Shown in pieces: positions 10,701 through 20,527 of a DNA stretch of 51,852 bases (position 1 is the stretch's first letter; each line of letters begins with the position of its first letter). The stretch is from Zancudomyces culisetae (taxonomy: Eukaryota > Kickxellomycota > Harpellomycetes > Harpellales > Legeriomycetaceae). Position numbers and translations under genes: made by a program. The notes under the pieces were generated by a model, which saw nothing but the letters and a program-made list of their open reading frames with translations, ran no database searches and was not told the origin of the DNA. Location: positions 1 through 51,852 of the forward strand of contig LSSK01000095.1 of assembly GCA_001969505.1 (NCBI GenBank), read 5' to 3'.

Positions 10701-10799
10701 CTTGACATTTCTTCCTTCTTCTGCTGTTATTTTATTTACTGAAACAGAGGCTTTTTTGTTTGCGACCTCTTTCGAGCGCCCTCCCTTGTTTTTTGCCAT
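7722..10799 (-). CDS. Membrane-anchored repeat protein with Glu/Lys- and Gln-rich tail, possibly She10-like
   Basis: A 1025-aa single-exon protein. Residues 1-35 are basic. A single transmembrane helix spans about 36-56 (LYRLFTRMLIGYIIYAAVF). Residues about 60-360 hold imperfect amphipathic repeats with a recurring Pro-x-x-x-x-Val and Tyr pattern ('VNPAVKKGVKVYKTKVAPV', 'IKPHTDKVVNPVYEFYGD', 'VKPHLEKVADNTIKPLKEK'). These resemble the outer-spore-wall protein She10 and apolipoprotein/perilipin-like helices. The rest is disordered and acidic, with KVEEEK tandem repeats (about 572-605), a QQDE/QQNE array (about 857-898) and a Pro/Ala/Glu C-terminus ending in basic residues. ER or lipid-associated membrane localisation is inferred. 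The She10 link is pattern recognition only. It is convergent with ADE13, 212 bp apart. Confidence 0.6.
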   Translation of the reverse strand: MAKNKGGRSKEVANKKASVSVNKITAEEGRNVKGMLYRLFTRMLIGYIIYAAVFKCYRGIPDPVCEIGKRTEALVIRPGVECLKDSWIGKETRELYSGYGKPVVDKYVNPAVKKGVKVYKTKVAPVIARNTFIIVNEIDERSYLIRKGLYKTYYLNIKPHTDKVVNPVYEFYGDNVKPHLEKVADNTIKPLKEKVVPEACRLMKEKVMPFYNDQVVRRWETEAKPRIIKGSKCAIKYTKESLIPNTRKCAGVFLDKAEESVINIVIPACNRASAAAGNWADKNVNPVLQQFYDRYLRESMSKMPYLEHVNVATQNVKKDLATLCRIVSNRSIKVYYTTYEFITGKEHKVLSQGRKITDNVVEPTAAAPKKEEDKKERTIRKGANIYDIKDNKVFDDLRKGVAEGGEKIAEHLKEAGGWLMDQADKYYKKVKDTGVKETEDLSVYETTEASTAQKLDVDIEEITSKIEEDEDTSISEPREEAEAEENIPPTHIEHEEDLGQQVVSIQTQNVVEMENVIPGDSQVPEPSIASEEEPIPEPSPEEIPEDIPEDIKIKTNQRQVVLEIPEEVEEEKKEEEEKKVEDEKKVEEEKKVEEEKKVEEEKVEEKRDVAPEKGEEKSHEAMTNAPATVPTMQSPVCMESESDFAINKPAASVVEPEKEIDGLLPPPPVVQLITGELEVPQVTNEASVKEHSEQVGEQSEKFDAESQPNEVHTPDTPQEVSNAVAEKPPAELITQDDTNSEIQEANTLVNPQVHVESEPQEQEQEQQPQPESEQGAGDSYEHSAKFDENQQLKDNSQMLETKINEILQKKHSGLEEDLNEAKKAASDWVKGARESISKEIEEIRKAKDGAEDFAEEQGQQNEQQNEQQDEQQDEQQDEQQDEQQNEQQNEQQDEQQHEHGYPMDLKDIFTPEMDSVPQNDLAAEKDHPEPNNAHESAPEPEVDPKVDPNENNQQDQYPPASPETDNQPPIFNENIFKPEAAPASAPQVDSPVVENPPAPEAPESSEQSSRKFKVVKRPKKVQTEQ
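8113..8222 (-). repeat. 12-bp coding minisatellite (QQDE/QQNE)
   Basis: About nine tandem copies of a 12-bp unit (plus strand GTTGTTCATCCT, with CATTCT and GTTCT variants). They encode alternating Gln-Gln-Asp-Glu and Gln-Gln-Asn-Glu on the minus strand. The unit length is a multiple of three, so copy-number change keeps the frame. Confidence 0.9.
8985..9085 (-). repeat. 18-bp coding minisatellite (KVEEEK)
   Basis: Roughly four to five copies of an 18-bp unit (plus strand TTCTTTTCCTCTTCTACC) encode Lys-Val-Glu-Glu-Glu-Lys in the acidic tail of the membrane-anchored repeat protein. The copies differ by few substitutions, so recent expansion is likely. Confidence 0.85.
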
Positions 10800-13254
10800 C
10801 TCGACACTTTTTTTTTGCCTTCTATTCTATGATCTTTTCTTTTTTTTATTTCCTTCGTTCTTTTAAAAGTTTTTTTTAAAAGTTTTTGAACTCTTTAAAA
10901 TTGCGCGTTGAGTAATCTTGTTAGCCCTCTCACAGATCTGTCTTTACATTCACCACTCGGATGGGTATAACAGTGAGACATACACTCAAGCGTTTCTGGA
11001 AGTATGATATTTAAAAACCGTTTATTGTGGCTTTAGGAGCTAAAGAAAACTATTTTAAACACTTTTGATTCATTAAGCCAGTTCAATTTTCCATATGCTT
11101 TGTGTCTATATTCCAGATTATTTTGATTTTTCTCTATTATAATGTACTGAGTTTAATTTTCTATTTCACACGATTTTCTTTTGCCATTCATTGGGAGACG
11201 AAGGGAGAAAAAAAGTGTTAAAAATAAACGAGCTAAAAAAAATGTATCGACCAGAATGACTGCGGCATCTATGGAGAAAATCGCTTTTTATTTGTCTTGC
11301 AATTTTTCATTCTCTTGTTGTGGTGCATAAATACTTTGTTGTGGGAAGGGAAAGGGGAGGGAAGGAAGGTGAGGAGTTTTTCGGCCATAAACTATTTCGT
11401 GTACTATGTTCATTGGGAAGAACAAAAGCAAATGCTGTGCGAGTTTGCTTCCCCCCCCCTATTTCTGTTACATTCACCACAATTTTAATGGAAATGCGTA
11501 ATTTGTACATGTAAGTTTTTCATTTGAGGTTTTTTGTCTACCTACTAGGTAATAGCAACAAATGAAGATTATCCAATTTAACATGTCTTCGTACTTGAAC
11601 AAGTTGCACAGTGTTACGTGTTCTAGGAACACATACAGGATGAGTCCAAAGCATAATATGGATGTAATTATCAAGACTCATTTATGAACATATGTTTTTT
11701 TCCCGCAATTTTAAAGAATCTGTATAATCTAAGGAAATATAATATAATGAAGAAACAGTACAAAAGTTTTGGGCTTTTTTTTGTCACAGGGGTTGAAAAA
11801 TAGAGAATGTTGGGAGGAAAGATAGTATAATTCTGTCTTAGCAATAACATAACACTCAAATATGCACAAGATATCGATAAACAAAACATCACCATTCTTC
11901 TTTACTGATTAGCAATTACATTTCAAATGGTTTGAATAATTAAAAGATACCCCATTTCTCTTGTAATTGTTGTGGCGGTTTACTAGCTTTTATACATCAC
12001 ATACACAGATATCAAAGAATGACGTACCCCCTCCTACTCGTCTCTCTCTCGCCCCTTCCCCACATAAATTAATTTTCGTTTTCATAGCATTTACAACTGT
12101 GATCAACACCAATTGGCCCATTTACAAGTGAAAGGTGGATTGAAATTAAAGCTAAACATCGCAACCGATTAATTTTAAACCCATATAACCATAAAGACAA
12201 ATGTAAGCTGAGCTAAAAACGGAGTTTCAGCAAAAGGATATGATTTTGCCTGATGAAACATGACCTAAAATCTCTGTAGTGTATTTTCGAAAAGAGTAAT
12301 AAACCTGGACCTGATCGTGATATTGGTACTCTGGTACTGGTACTGGTACTGGCGTTGAGTTCATATCCCAAGCGGTTGGTAATCTACCAAAACCAAGGAA
12401 CACGCTCGTTATCGACCAATTGCACAAAGGAATAGGTTGTTATGCATGAATTTGTTATATGCGGTTCGCAAATAATGCGTTAGCTGTACCTTTATCGCAA
12501 AAATAGCCAACTGAGGCTCAAAATTCGTATTCAACTACTACTTTGTAAACCCAGCAACTCTAATGGCCCTAATAAAAGCCTTTTCTATTTTTAAATTAGG
12601 AAACTGATCTATGACAGAAAGGTGTGAAAATAAAAAAAATACAATCTCAGCCGAATTGATTGAGTAGTTGCATTACAGATGGTAGCATCTATCTTTTGTA
12701 CTATTTTAAGGGCTATAGCACTATTGTACTGACGGTTTAAACGAAACTGTAACACAGTAAATTATAAACGCCAATATAAAACAGATACACGCCACGATAG
12801 AAAGGAGAAAATGTATTCCTTTTGCTCTATTTTTGATTACACATCTATTTAGTAGATACGAATCTACGAAAATGTCGTTGATGGTAGACAAGCTAAAGTG
12901 ATTAACAAACAAGTTTCACTGTGTACTCTATTAAGTTCCGTGCACTACTTTTTTTTCTACACATGATCTATTCGTTATTAGTTTACATTCACGTGGATGA
13001 TTATAATTTTCAAAATATATTAGAAAGAAAAACGTGATAGCAGTACTTTTAACTTTTATTCTACTAAATTAGTATTCCTTTTTTTAAACATATTACCTAG
13101 TTTATAGTTGTCAAATGCAGATGAAATATCAGAAAACCCCCTGAGATACTGATAGGAATACTCTCCGGGATGAATGAACTGGATTCTCTTTTACTTTCTG
13201 TTTGCTTCTTTAACATTCGCTAGTTCTTAAAAGCCAAGAAGGATAAGGGAAATA

Positions 13255-13410
13255 GTGATGGTGATGGTGATGGTGATGGTGATGGTGATGGTGATGATGA
13301 TGAAACCACTTACAAGTTGTGGGAATATAAAAATCAGAATATCTCTAAATACCCGTTTTGCGAGAGCGCATGAGAAACGTTTTTCAGATGAATTTTGCCT
13401 ATATTTTTGA
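13255..13410. repeat. Left copy of a duplicated gap-edge sequence with (GTGATG)7
   Basis: Seven GTGATG hexamers (13255-13296) are followed by about 114 bp of unique sequence ending TATATTTTTGA exactly at the start of the N run. The same sequence recurs at 13769-13918 at a fixed offset of 508 bp, with no mismatch that I can see. Confidence 0.9.
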
Positions 13411-13768
13411 NNNNNNNNNNNNNNNNNNNNNNNNNNNNNNNNNNNNNNNNNNNNNNNNNNNNNNNNNNNNNNNNNNNNNNNNNNNNNNNNNNNNNNNNNN
13501 NNNNNNNNNNNNNNNNNNNNNNNNNNNNNNNNNNNNNNNNNNNNNNNNNNNNNNNNNNNNNNNNNNNNNNNNNNNNNNNNNNNNNNNNNNNNNNNNNNNN
13601 NNNNNNNNNNNNNNNNNNNNNNNNNNNNNNNNNNNNNNNNNNNNNNNNNNNNNNNNNNNNNNNNNNNNNNNNNNNNNNNNNNNNNNNNNNNNNNNNNNNN
13701 NNNNNNNNNNNNNNNNNNNNNNNNNNNNNNNNNNNNNNNNNNNNNNNNNNNNNNNNNNNNNNNNNNNN
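13411..13768. other. Assembly gap (358 N)
   Basis: A run of undetermined bases. The contig on the left ends, and the contig on the right begins, inside the same repeated sequence, so the gap is either a collapsed tandem repeat or a failed contig overlap. ORFs that run through the N bases are artefacts. Confidence 0.99.
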
Positions 13769-13918
13769 GTGATGGTGATGGTGATGGTGATGGTGATGGT
13801 GATGATGATGAAACCACTTACAAGTTGTGGGAATATAAAAATCAGAATATCTCTAAATACCCGTTTTGCGAGAGCGCATGAGAAACGTTTTTCAGATGAA
13901 TTTTGCCTATATTTTTGA
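13769..13918. repeat. Right copy of the duplicated gap-edge sequence with (GTGATG)6
   Basis: Six hexamers begin immediately after the N run. They are followed by the same unique segment as the left copy, then new sequence GCATGGGGAACC from 13919. Confidence 0.9.
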
Positions 13919-15326
13919 GCATGGGGAACCATTTACTAGCTTTATCTTCTCCAAAAAATAGATCTAGCACTTGGAGAAAGGAGGAAAGGGGGGGGGGGTT
14001 GTCAAACAACTGAAGCCAAATTTTATTTATTCTTTCGGCGTTGTATTGTGATACTCACTTTCTCGCTTTCTCTCGTTCAGGAAATCACTTATAGCACAAA
14101 AAACGTAAACATAGCCGAAAAAGACAGCTGGGGTTAGGGGAGGACAATTCCGCAAATGGAAGTAAAAAAAAATAGCGTTCATGCATTCTTTTTGCGGCGT
14201 TGTTGCAAGGCTGACTTGACTTTTTTTTTCGGGGTTCATACTGAACATTGGTTGGTTCATTGATGCTGGGGTAAAAATAAAGGCAACAAAGCCTCAGCGG
14301 ATTACAAATCGCGTTTATTTGCTCAAAACAAAAAAGAACTCATTGTTAATGATAATTGTTATAATGCTGGTAACAATAGCGATTATATCGGACATCGAAC
14401 ACATATACGCGGGCAATAAAATAGTAAAATAAACAATTAAAAGTCAGATTATGTTAATATTTCTAAAAAAATTGGAAAGGTAGCGTTCATGCTAGTTAAG
14501 AAGGGTTTAGTGCAAACCAACAACCCATAAATGTGGATTAGAAAAGTGGATACTGTATACAACAATAAGGACTTATACAATGAAAGCAAGTATATAACAC
14601 CACTAATTTAGTTGCATAAAAAACATTTTTTGAGTTACTAGTTCTCAAAGTCATCACATAAGACCACATTATAAACAACAAAAATATATGTAGTATTTTT
14701 ATGCGGCTAACTTAAACACTACAGGTTGTATACACTTTCAATCGAAGAAAAAAGAACTAGATTGGTTTTACATACGTTTCAGCACAGCATAGAGGCATCA
14801 TTATATAAGCAAGTATTTTTTCTAAAGGAGGTGAAAAGATACAGATTGTCGAGACATGGTTTGATATTCGAATTACAATAAGTTCTATACTTATTTAAGT
14901 GCTATAACACATGATAATTAACATATACAGGTAATGCTTCAATAAACGTGATACTATTGAATATCTTTAGAGTTTTTAAAAAAATCACACTTTTCCTTGT
15001 AAATATATGTTTCAATACATCAAAAGATTCTCATTCACTACCCATTTTCTATAAGAGAATGTATTCACTTTTAATAATATTCTTGTTAAATAGTAGGATA
15101 CAAATACATATATATTCTGAAAAAAGCAGAATATCGAGATAAAAAACAAAAAAACAACAACATCTTTAAAAACAAAAAGATCAATCTTTATACTGTCTCT
15201 CAAGAATATTCAGATTGATTGATATTAATAATAAATTGCATAAACCCATCATTACAAGTCCATTACATTCTGCATCAATAAAATAATACTATCAATAGTT
15301 AAAAAAAGAACCACAATAAATCCAAT

Positions 15327-16469
15327 ATGCATTTCCAGATAACAGTACTAGGATTAATAGCTACGACGTTGATAAACGCAGCACCTCCACCCCTACATAG
15401 AAACGGAAACTTCAGAAACAAACACACTGGCAAAGGCTCGATGAAAGGTGTCGTGATGCCACAAGCATATCCCAACAGAGTTGCATATCCAAACAGAGTT
15501 GCATATCCAAACAGAGTTGCATATCCAAACGGATACGAATTTATCGGTTTTGAGGAGGATGATGAAGATAGTTCAGGTGGAGGGGTTGGTGATGATGATG
15601 TAGAGATTACAGCGACAACATCCACCTCCAGTTCAGTGTTTTGGGGCTTGAATTTTTCACCATACAAAGTGGATGGAAATTGTGCAGATGCTGCAACAAT
15701 CGCAAGTAATCTGAAAACAGTCTCTACAGCAACCAAGAGGATCAGGTTATACTCAACCGACTGTAGTCAACTTTTGTTTGTGATGCAAGCGATTAAAAAT
15801 GGCAAACTTGATATGGAGGTATATGCGGGCATATGGATAAGCAACGGAGACGCACGTATGAACTCCGAACTAAATGATTTTGTCAACATTGTAAAAAAGT
15901 ACGACGCTGAGGGTAAGATAGTAAAAGGGCTTTCAGTAGGAAACGAGGAGCTGTTTAAGAAATCCATGAGTGAAAGTGATCTTATCAAGAAGATAACAGC
16001 ATCCAGGAGCAAGCTAAAAAGCGCTGGATTAGGCAATATTCCTGTTTACACTACCGAGACAGATGCATTATTTTCAGCGAATTTGGCTAAAAACTGTGAT
16101 GTGGTGCAGATAAACTTGTATAGTGTATTTGATCCTCAATTCAAAAGCATAGCTGATTCAATAAATGCCGTGTTCACCAGAATAAGTAACGTATCCAAAA
16201 AGGTAGGCAAAGGAAAGAAAGTAAGAGTGGGAGAAAGCGGATTTCCAACTGCAGGGAGTGCAGGAATCCAACAGGGAAATTTGTCAAAGGCAGTGGACTA
16301 TGCCAAAAAATTTTTGTGCAGAGCCAAGAAGGAGGGAATAGAGTATTTCTATTTTGAGGCAAAGGATGCGCAATGGAAAAAGGGAGCGAGCAAGTTGGAG
16401 CAGAGTTTTGGAGTGTTTGATGCGAATTTCAAAGCAAAACTACCATTTACTTCATTTGGAAATTGCTGA
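15327..16469 (+). CDS. Secreted GH17 glucan endo-1,3-beta-glucosidase-like cell-wall protein (Scw4/Scw10/Mp65 type)
   Basis: A 380-aa single-exon protein. A signal peptide covers about residues 1-19 (hydrophobic core, then Ala-Ala-Pro). A tandem repeat of AYPNRV (residues 47-68) and an acidic/Ser-rich linker precede the catalytic domain, which starts at about residue 104 with 'FWGLNFSPYKVDGNCAD'. Glycoside hydrolase family 17 hallmarks are 'RIRLYSTDC', 'SVGNEELF' with the presumed acid/base Glu207, and 'RVGESGFPTAG' with the presumed nucleophile Glu303. The end 'PFTSFGNC' has a terminal Cys. No GPI signal is visible, matching the soluble-wall Scw/Bgl2 group. These enzymes remodel beta-1,3-glucan in the wall. 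The substrate and whether it acts as hydrolase or transglycosylase are inferred from the family. Confidence 0.9.
   Translation: MHFQITVLGLIATTLINAAPPPLHRNGNFRNKHTGKGSMKGVVMPQAYPNRVAYPNRVAYPNRVAYPNGYEFIGFEEDDEDSSGGGVGDDDVEITATTSTSSSVFWGLNFSPYKVDGNCADAATIASNLKTVSTATKRIRLYSTDCSQLLFVMQAIKNGKLDMEVYAGIWISNGDARMNSELNDFVNIVKKYDAEGKIVKGLSVGNEELFKKSMSESDLIKKITASRSKLKSAGLGNIPVYTTETDALFSANLAKNCDVVQINLYSVFDPQFKSIADSINAVFTRISNVSKKVGKGKKVRVGESGFPTAGSAGIQQGNLSKAVDYAKKFLCRAKKEGIEYFYFEAKDAQWKKGASKLEQSFGVFDANFKAKLPFTSFGNC
15465..15530 (+). repeat. 18-bp coding tandem repeat (AYPNRV)
   Basis: Nearly four copies of GCATATCCAAACAGAGTT, almost identical, encode Ala-Tyr-Pro-Asn-Arg-Val in the propeptide/linker of the GH17 protein. 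The final copy diverges to AYPNGYEF. Confidence 0.9.
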
Positions 16470-17129
16470 GCGATAACATAATGGACAGGACAGTGGTAAT
16501 ACAATAATGTAGCTAGTAATGAGAAATAATATAGGAACAGAAGCGTAGGAGGAGGCGGGGAGAGTGTACGTTAATTTATCTGAGTGGATGATGTCTATAA
16601 AAGATGTTTGATATTGTTTGGTTATGCTGTTTTTAGTAATTTTGAGTAAATTGTAAAAGTATTATTATTTGTAGTATATTTCAAGTTACAAAGGTAATGA
16701 GAATGATGGGTAGTTAAAAGGTGTTTTGTAAGACAATTAAATATGATATACTGTAAATAAAGCTTGGTAATAACAAATGAAGGTGTAAAGAGTTTTAAAA
16801 TATTCGAGATTGGTGTGATGTTCAACAATTGATATACAAAAAATATAGAGTAGCTGCAAGTAGGAAAAAGAAAAGCTGGAGGAAAAAAAAATTTTTTTTT
16901 GAAGGAGCCAGAAATAGGGTGATAAAAAAAAACAAGACAATTAAATCAAAAAGCCAATAGAAATGCAAAAGGCAAAGTTAAAAACAATAAAGTAAAAAAA
17001 ATTTTAAGCATAATTAAAAGCTGGCTAGGAAAGCTGGAAAAAATAGTGAAAATCGTGTAGAAGGGAAGGCAGAAGATTTGAAATTCAGAAAAGAAATATA
17101 GAGTAAAACCCAAGAGAAAAGCAGGCAAG
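16470..17129. other. Intergenic region between GH17 and eIF5B genes
   Basis: AT-rich with long A runs towards the eIF5B start. The minus-strand ORFs in it (16622-16828, 16737-16940, 16946-17251) are low-complexity Phe/Ser/Leu translations of A-rich DNA and are not supported. Confidence 0.5.
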
Positions 17130-20100
17130 ATGGTTAAAAAGAAGGGAAAGAAGCAGCTCGATGATGATGTTTGGTAAGTAAAAGTAAAAGTAAAAGCTAC
17201 TGAGAAAGGATAATGATGGATTGATAATGACAAAGATGGGCTAGCTAACAAAAAAGAGGTATTGTAAAATATAGGGCTGATAGCGAAATCCTAATAGCAG
17301 AGGAGCCCAATGTGCAAAAGGAGGATATGGGATCAGGAGGAGAGTCCGATGGGGGTGGATTGATGGCAATGATATCTAGGGCACAAAAAAAGAAGGCAAC
17401 TAAAAAAGAAAAGGGCAAGAAGGGGGCAGAAAAGGAGGATAAGAAACAAATAAGAGATCAGGCTGATGAGCCAGACGTAGTGCAGGCTCCGGTAGATGAT
17501 TTCGAGGATGATTATGGTGTGTCAAAGATGGCAAGTAAAAAAAACAAGAAGAATAAGAAGGCACAACAATTGCCAAGTATGGATGATATGGATTTTGAAG
17601 CCAGTATTCCAGAAAGCAAGAAAGGCAAGAACAAGGATAAGGAAAACAAGAAGGCAGCAGTGAGTATTCCTGAAGAAGAACCAGTAATCAAATCATCAAA
17701 ACAAAAGGAAAAGGAGCGAAAAGAAAGATTAAAACAGGAAAAGAAAGAGAAGGAGAGAGCTGCACAGGAAAAGAATAAGAAAAAGGGAGGAGCTGAAGTG
17801 CAGGAAAGTAAGAGCGACAAGGCAGCGGCGGGACAGGAAGGAGGAGGTAAAAAGAAGGGGGCAGCTGAACCAGCTGCTAGTTCTAAACGTAAAGGTGGGC
17901 CAAATATTGCGGCATTGCAAAAGCTGCTTGAAGCACAGCGACTAGCAGAGGAGGAGGAAAGACAAAGAATTGAGGAGGAAAAGAGGTTAGAAGAGGAGGA
18001 ACGAAAAAGGATAGAGGAGGAAGAGAGACAAAAGGAAGAAGCAAGAAGATTGAAAAAAGAAAAAGAAAAGGCCAAGAAGGATCAACTGCGTAAGGAAGGG
18101 AAGCTTTTGACAAAAAAGGAAAAGGAGGCAAAGAGAAAACAAGAGGAGTTTTTGAGACACTTGAAGGAGTCTGGAGCACAGATAGCAGGTCTGCAAAATG
18201 ATAATGAGGGAGAGACAGGAGAAAAGGCCAAGCCCAAGCGAGTAGTATATGGGGATAATAGGCGCAATAAAAAGGATCAGAAGAGCAAAGAAGAGAAGGC
18301 CAAGGAGGAGGAAGAATTAAAGAAGCAAAAGGCTAAAGAGGAGGAAAAGAACGAAGAGAAGGAAGAGGAAGAGGATGATTGGGAGGCGCTATTGGAATCA
18401 AGTGCAGAAGAAGAGGAGGAGGATGAAGAGAAGAAGGAGGAAAAAGCCAAGAAGGAAGAAGAAGAAGAAGGGGAGGAGGAGGAGGACGGGGAGGATGATG
18501 AGGAAATGGAACAGAGAATCCAGGCAGCAAGACAGAAGCGAGAGGAGCGAACTAGAGAGGCAATGAAAGCACGATCTGAAGACAACCTGCGCTCACCAAT
18601 TTGCTGTATTTTGGGACACGTAGATACGGGCAAGACAAAGTTGCTGGATCGAATAAGACAAACAGACGTGCAGGGGGGAGAGGCAGGAGGTATTACACAG
18701 CAGATTGGAGCTACATATTTCCCAAGAGACGCAATTGTTAAGAAGACAACAGTAGTAAACAAGACCGGGAAGCTTGAGTTTAAGGTTTCAGGACTGTTGA
18801 TTATTGACACACCGGGGCACGAGTCGTTCACAAATCTCCGGTCGCGCGGATCCTCGCTGTGTAATATAGCAATTTTGGTGGTGGATATTATGCACGGATT
18901 GGAGCAGCAGACACTTGAGTCGTTGCGACTGCTTAGAGACCGCAAGACGCCATTTGTGGTGGCACTGAACAAGATTGATCGAATCTATGACTGGAAACCA
19001 ACCACAGACAACGGATTCCGCGACTCGCTGAAGAAGCAGAAGCCATCAGTAATCAACGAGTTCAACTCCCGTGTCGAGCGAACAATGTTGGCGTTTGCTG
19101 AACAAGGGCTGAATTCCAAGCTGTATTACGAAAACAAAAACTTTGCCAAGTATGTGTCGCTGGTGCCAACCAGTGCAATTACAGGCGAAGGTATTCCAGA
19201 TCTTTTGGCGTTGTTGGTAAGTTTGACTCAGTCAAGAATGTCGAACCAGCTGATGTACTTGTCGGAGCTTGAGGCAACAATTCTGGAAGTCAAGGTAATT
19301 GAAGGTTTGGGAACAACAATCGATGTGATTTTGTCGAACGGAGTCATCAACGAAGGCGACCGGATTGTGGTGTGTGGTACGGATGGGCCAATAGCAACCA
19401 ATATCCGTGCGCTGCTGACGCCTCAGCCGCTGAGAGAGTTGCGAGTCAAGTCGGCGTATGTTCACCACAAGAGTATTAAGGCAGCTATGGGAGTCAAAAT
19501 AACAGCACCAGGCTTGGAAAAGGTTATTGCTGGGTCACGGTTAATGGTGGTTGGACCTGAGGATGACGAGGATGAGCTGGCAGACGAAATCATGTCTGAT
19601 CTGACGAATCTGCAGACGAATATTGACAAGGCTGGCAAGGGAGTGTGGGTGCAGGCGTCGACTTTGGGATCGCTCGAGGCGTTGCTGGAGTTTTTGAGGA
19701 CGTCAAAGATTCCAGTTTCAGGAATCAACATTGGACCAGTGCACAAAAAGGACGTGTTTAGGGCTGCGTCCATCAGTCAGAAAAACAAAGAGTATGCTGT
19801 AATGTTGTGTTTTGATGTCAAGATTGAAAAAGAAGTGATGGAATATGCCGATGAATTGGGCCTCAAGGTCTTTACCGCCGAAATCATCTACCATTTGTTT
19901 GACGAATACACTGCCTACAGAAAGCAGTTGGAAGATCAGAAACGCATAGACGCGGCTCCTCAGGCTGTTTTCCCTTGCGTGCTCAAGATGATTCCTGGCG
20001 CTGCTTTCAACAAGCGTGACCCCATCGTTATTGGTGTCGATGTATTGGAGGGCCAGCTGCGTATTGGTACACCTGTCTGTGTTGTCAGCGTCAATGCCGA

Positions 20101-20395
20101 AACTAAGCAGCGTGAAGTTATCAATCTAGGTAAAGTCACATCTATGGAGATTAATCACAAGACCGTCAACCGTGTAAATCGTGGCGAGGCTGGTGCTGGT
20201 GTTGCTATCAAGATTGAGTGTCCCGTATATGAAACTCCAAAGCTGTATGGTCGTCACTTTGATGACAAGAGTGAAATCTTTTCTCGTATTACTCGTGCTA
20301 GTATTGATGTGCTGAAGACGTCATTTAGGTCTGAAATGGCCAATGATGACTGGGCTTTGGTAATCAAACTGAAGAAGATTCTTGACGTTGTTTAG
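17130..20395 (+). CDS. FUN12: Translation initiation factor eIF5B (GTPase), two exons
   Basis: Exon 1 (17130-17173) encodes [14 protein letters not shown] plus TG. Exon 2 (17275-20395) supplies the G of the Trp codon, giving a 1054-aa protein. The intron (101 nt) is GTAAGT...CTAAC(17245)...TATAG. The N-terminus matches other fungal eIF5B proteins (basic, KKKGKK, acidic, Trp). Residues about 30-440 are a highly charged Lys/Glu disordered region. The GTPase core has G1 'GHVDTGKT' (462-469), G3 'DTPGH' (526-530) and G4 'NKID' (580-583). Domains II-IV follow, with an IF2-like '[18 protein letters not shown]' block and a C-terminal helix-rich domain. eIF5B is the universal IF2 orthologue that joins the 60S and 40S subunits and checks initiator tRNA. 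It is convergent with PDS5, 132 bp apart. Confidence 0.96.
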
Positions 20396-20527
20396 GTTTT
20401 TTTCATGCTTATTTGTTTATCCTTTATTTTATTTTATCTTTTATTTTTTAAAAAAAAAACATACAAAAAATATTAATGATAATAATAATAATAATAACAA
20501 TAATGATGATGACTTTACTAAATCAAC

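Larger units (their letters stand above)
10800..15326. other. Gene-free region of about 4.5 kb containing an assembly gap
   Basis: No ORF here resembles a protein, and I found no tRNA box pair. From left to right it holds a T-rich promoter region for the minus-strand repeat protein (10800-10900), a C9 run (11451-11459), four GGTACT-like units (about 12325-12355), GTGATG hexamer arrays, a 358-N gap (13411-13768), a G11 run (13988-13998), and AT-rich DNA up to the GH17 gene. It could harbour a centromere or replication origin, but nothing diagnostic is visible. Confidence 0.5.

Noticed and set aside
13227-13932. Long ORFs running through the N gap
   Set aside because: They consist mostly of undetermined bases and hexamer-repeat translation (Val-Met or Ile-Thr), so they are artefacts.
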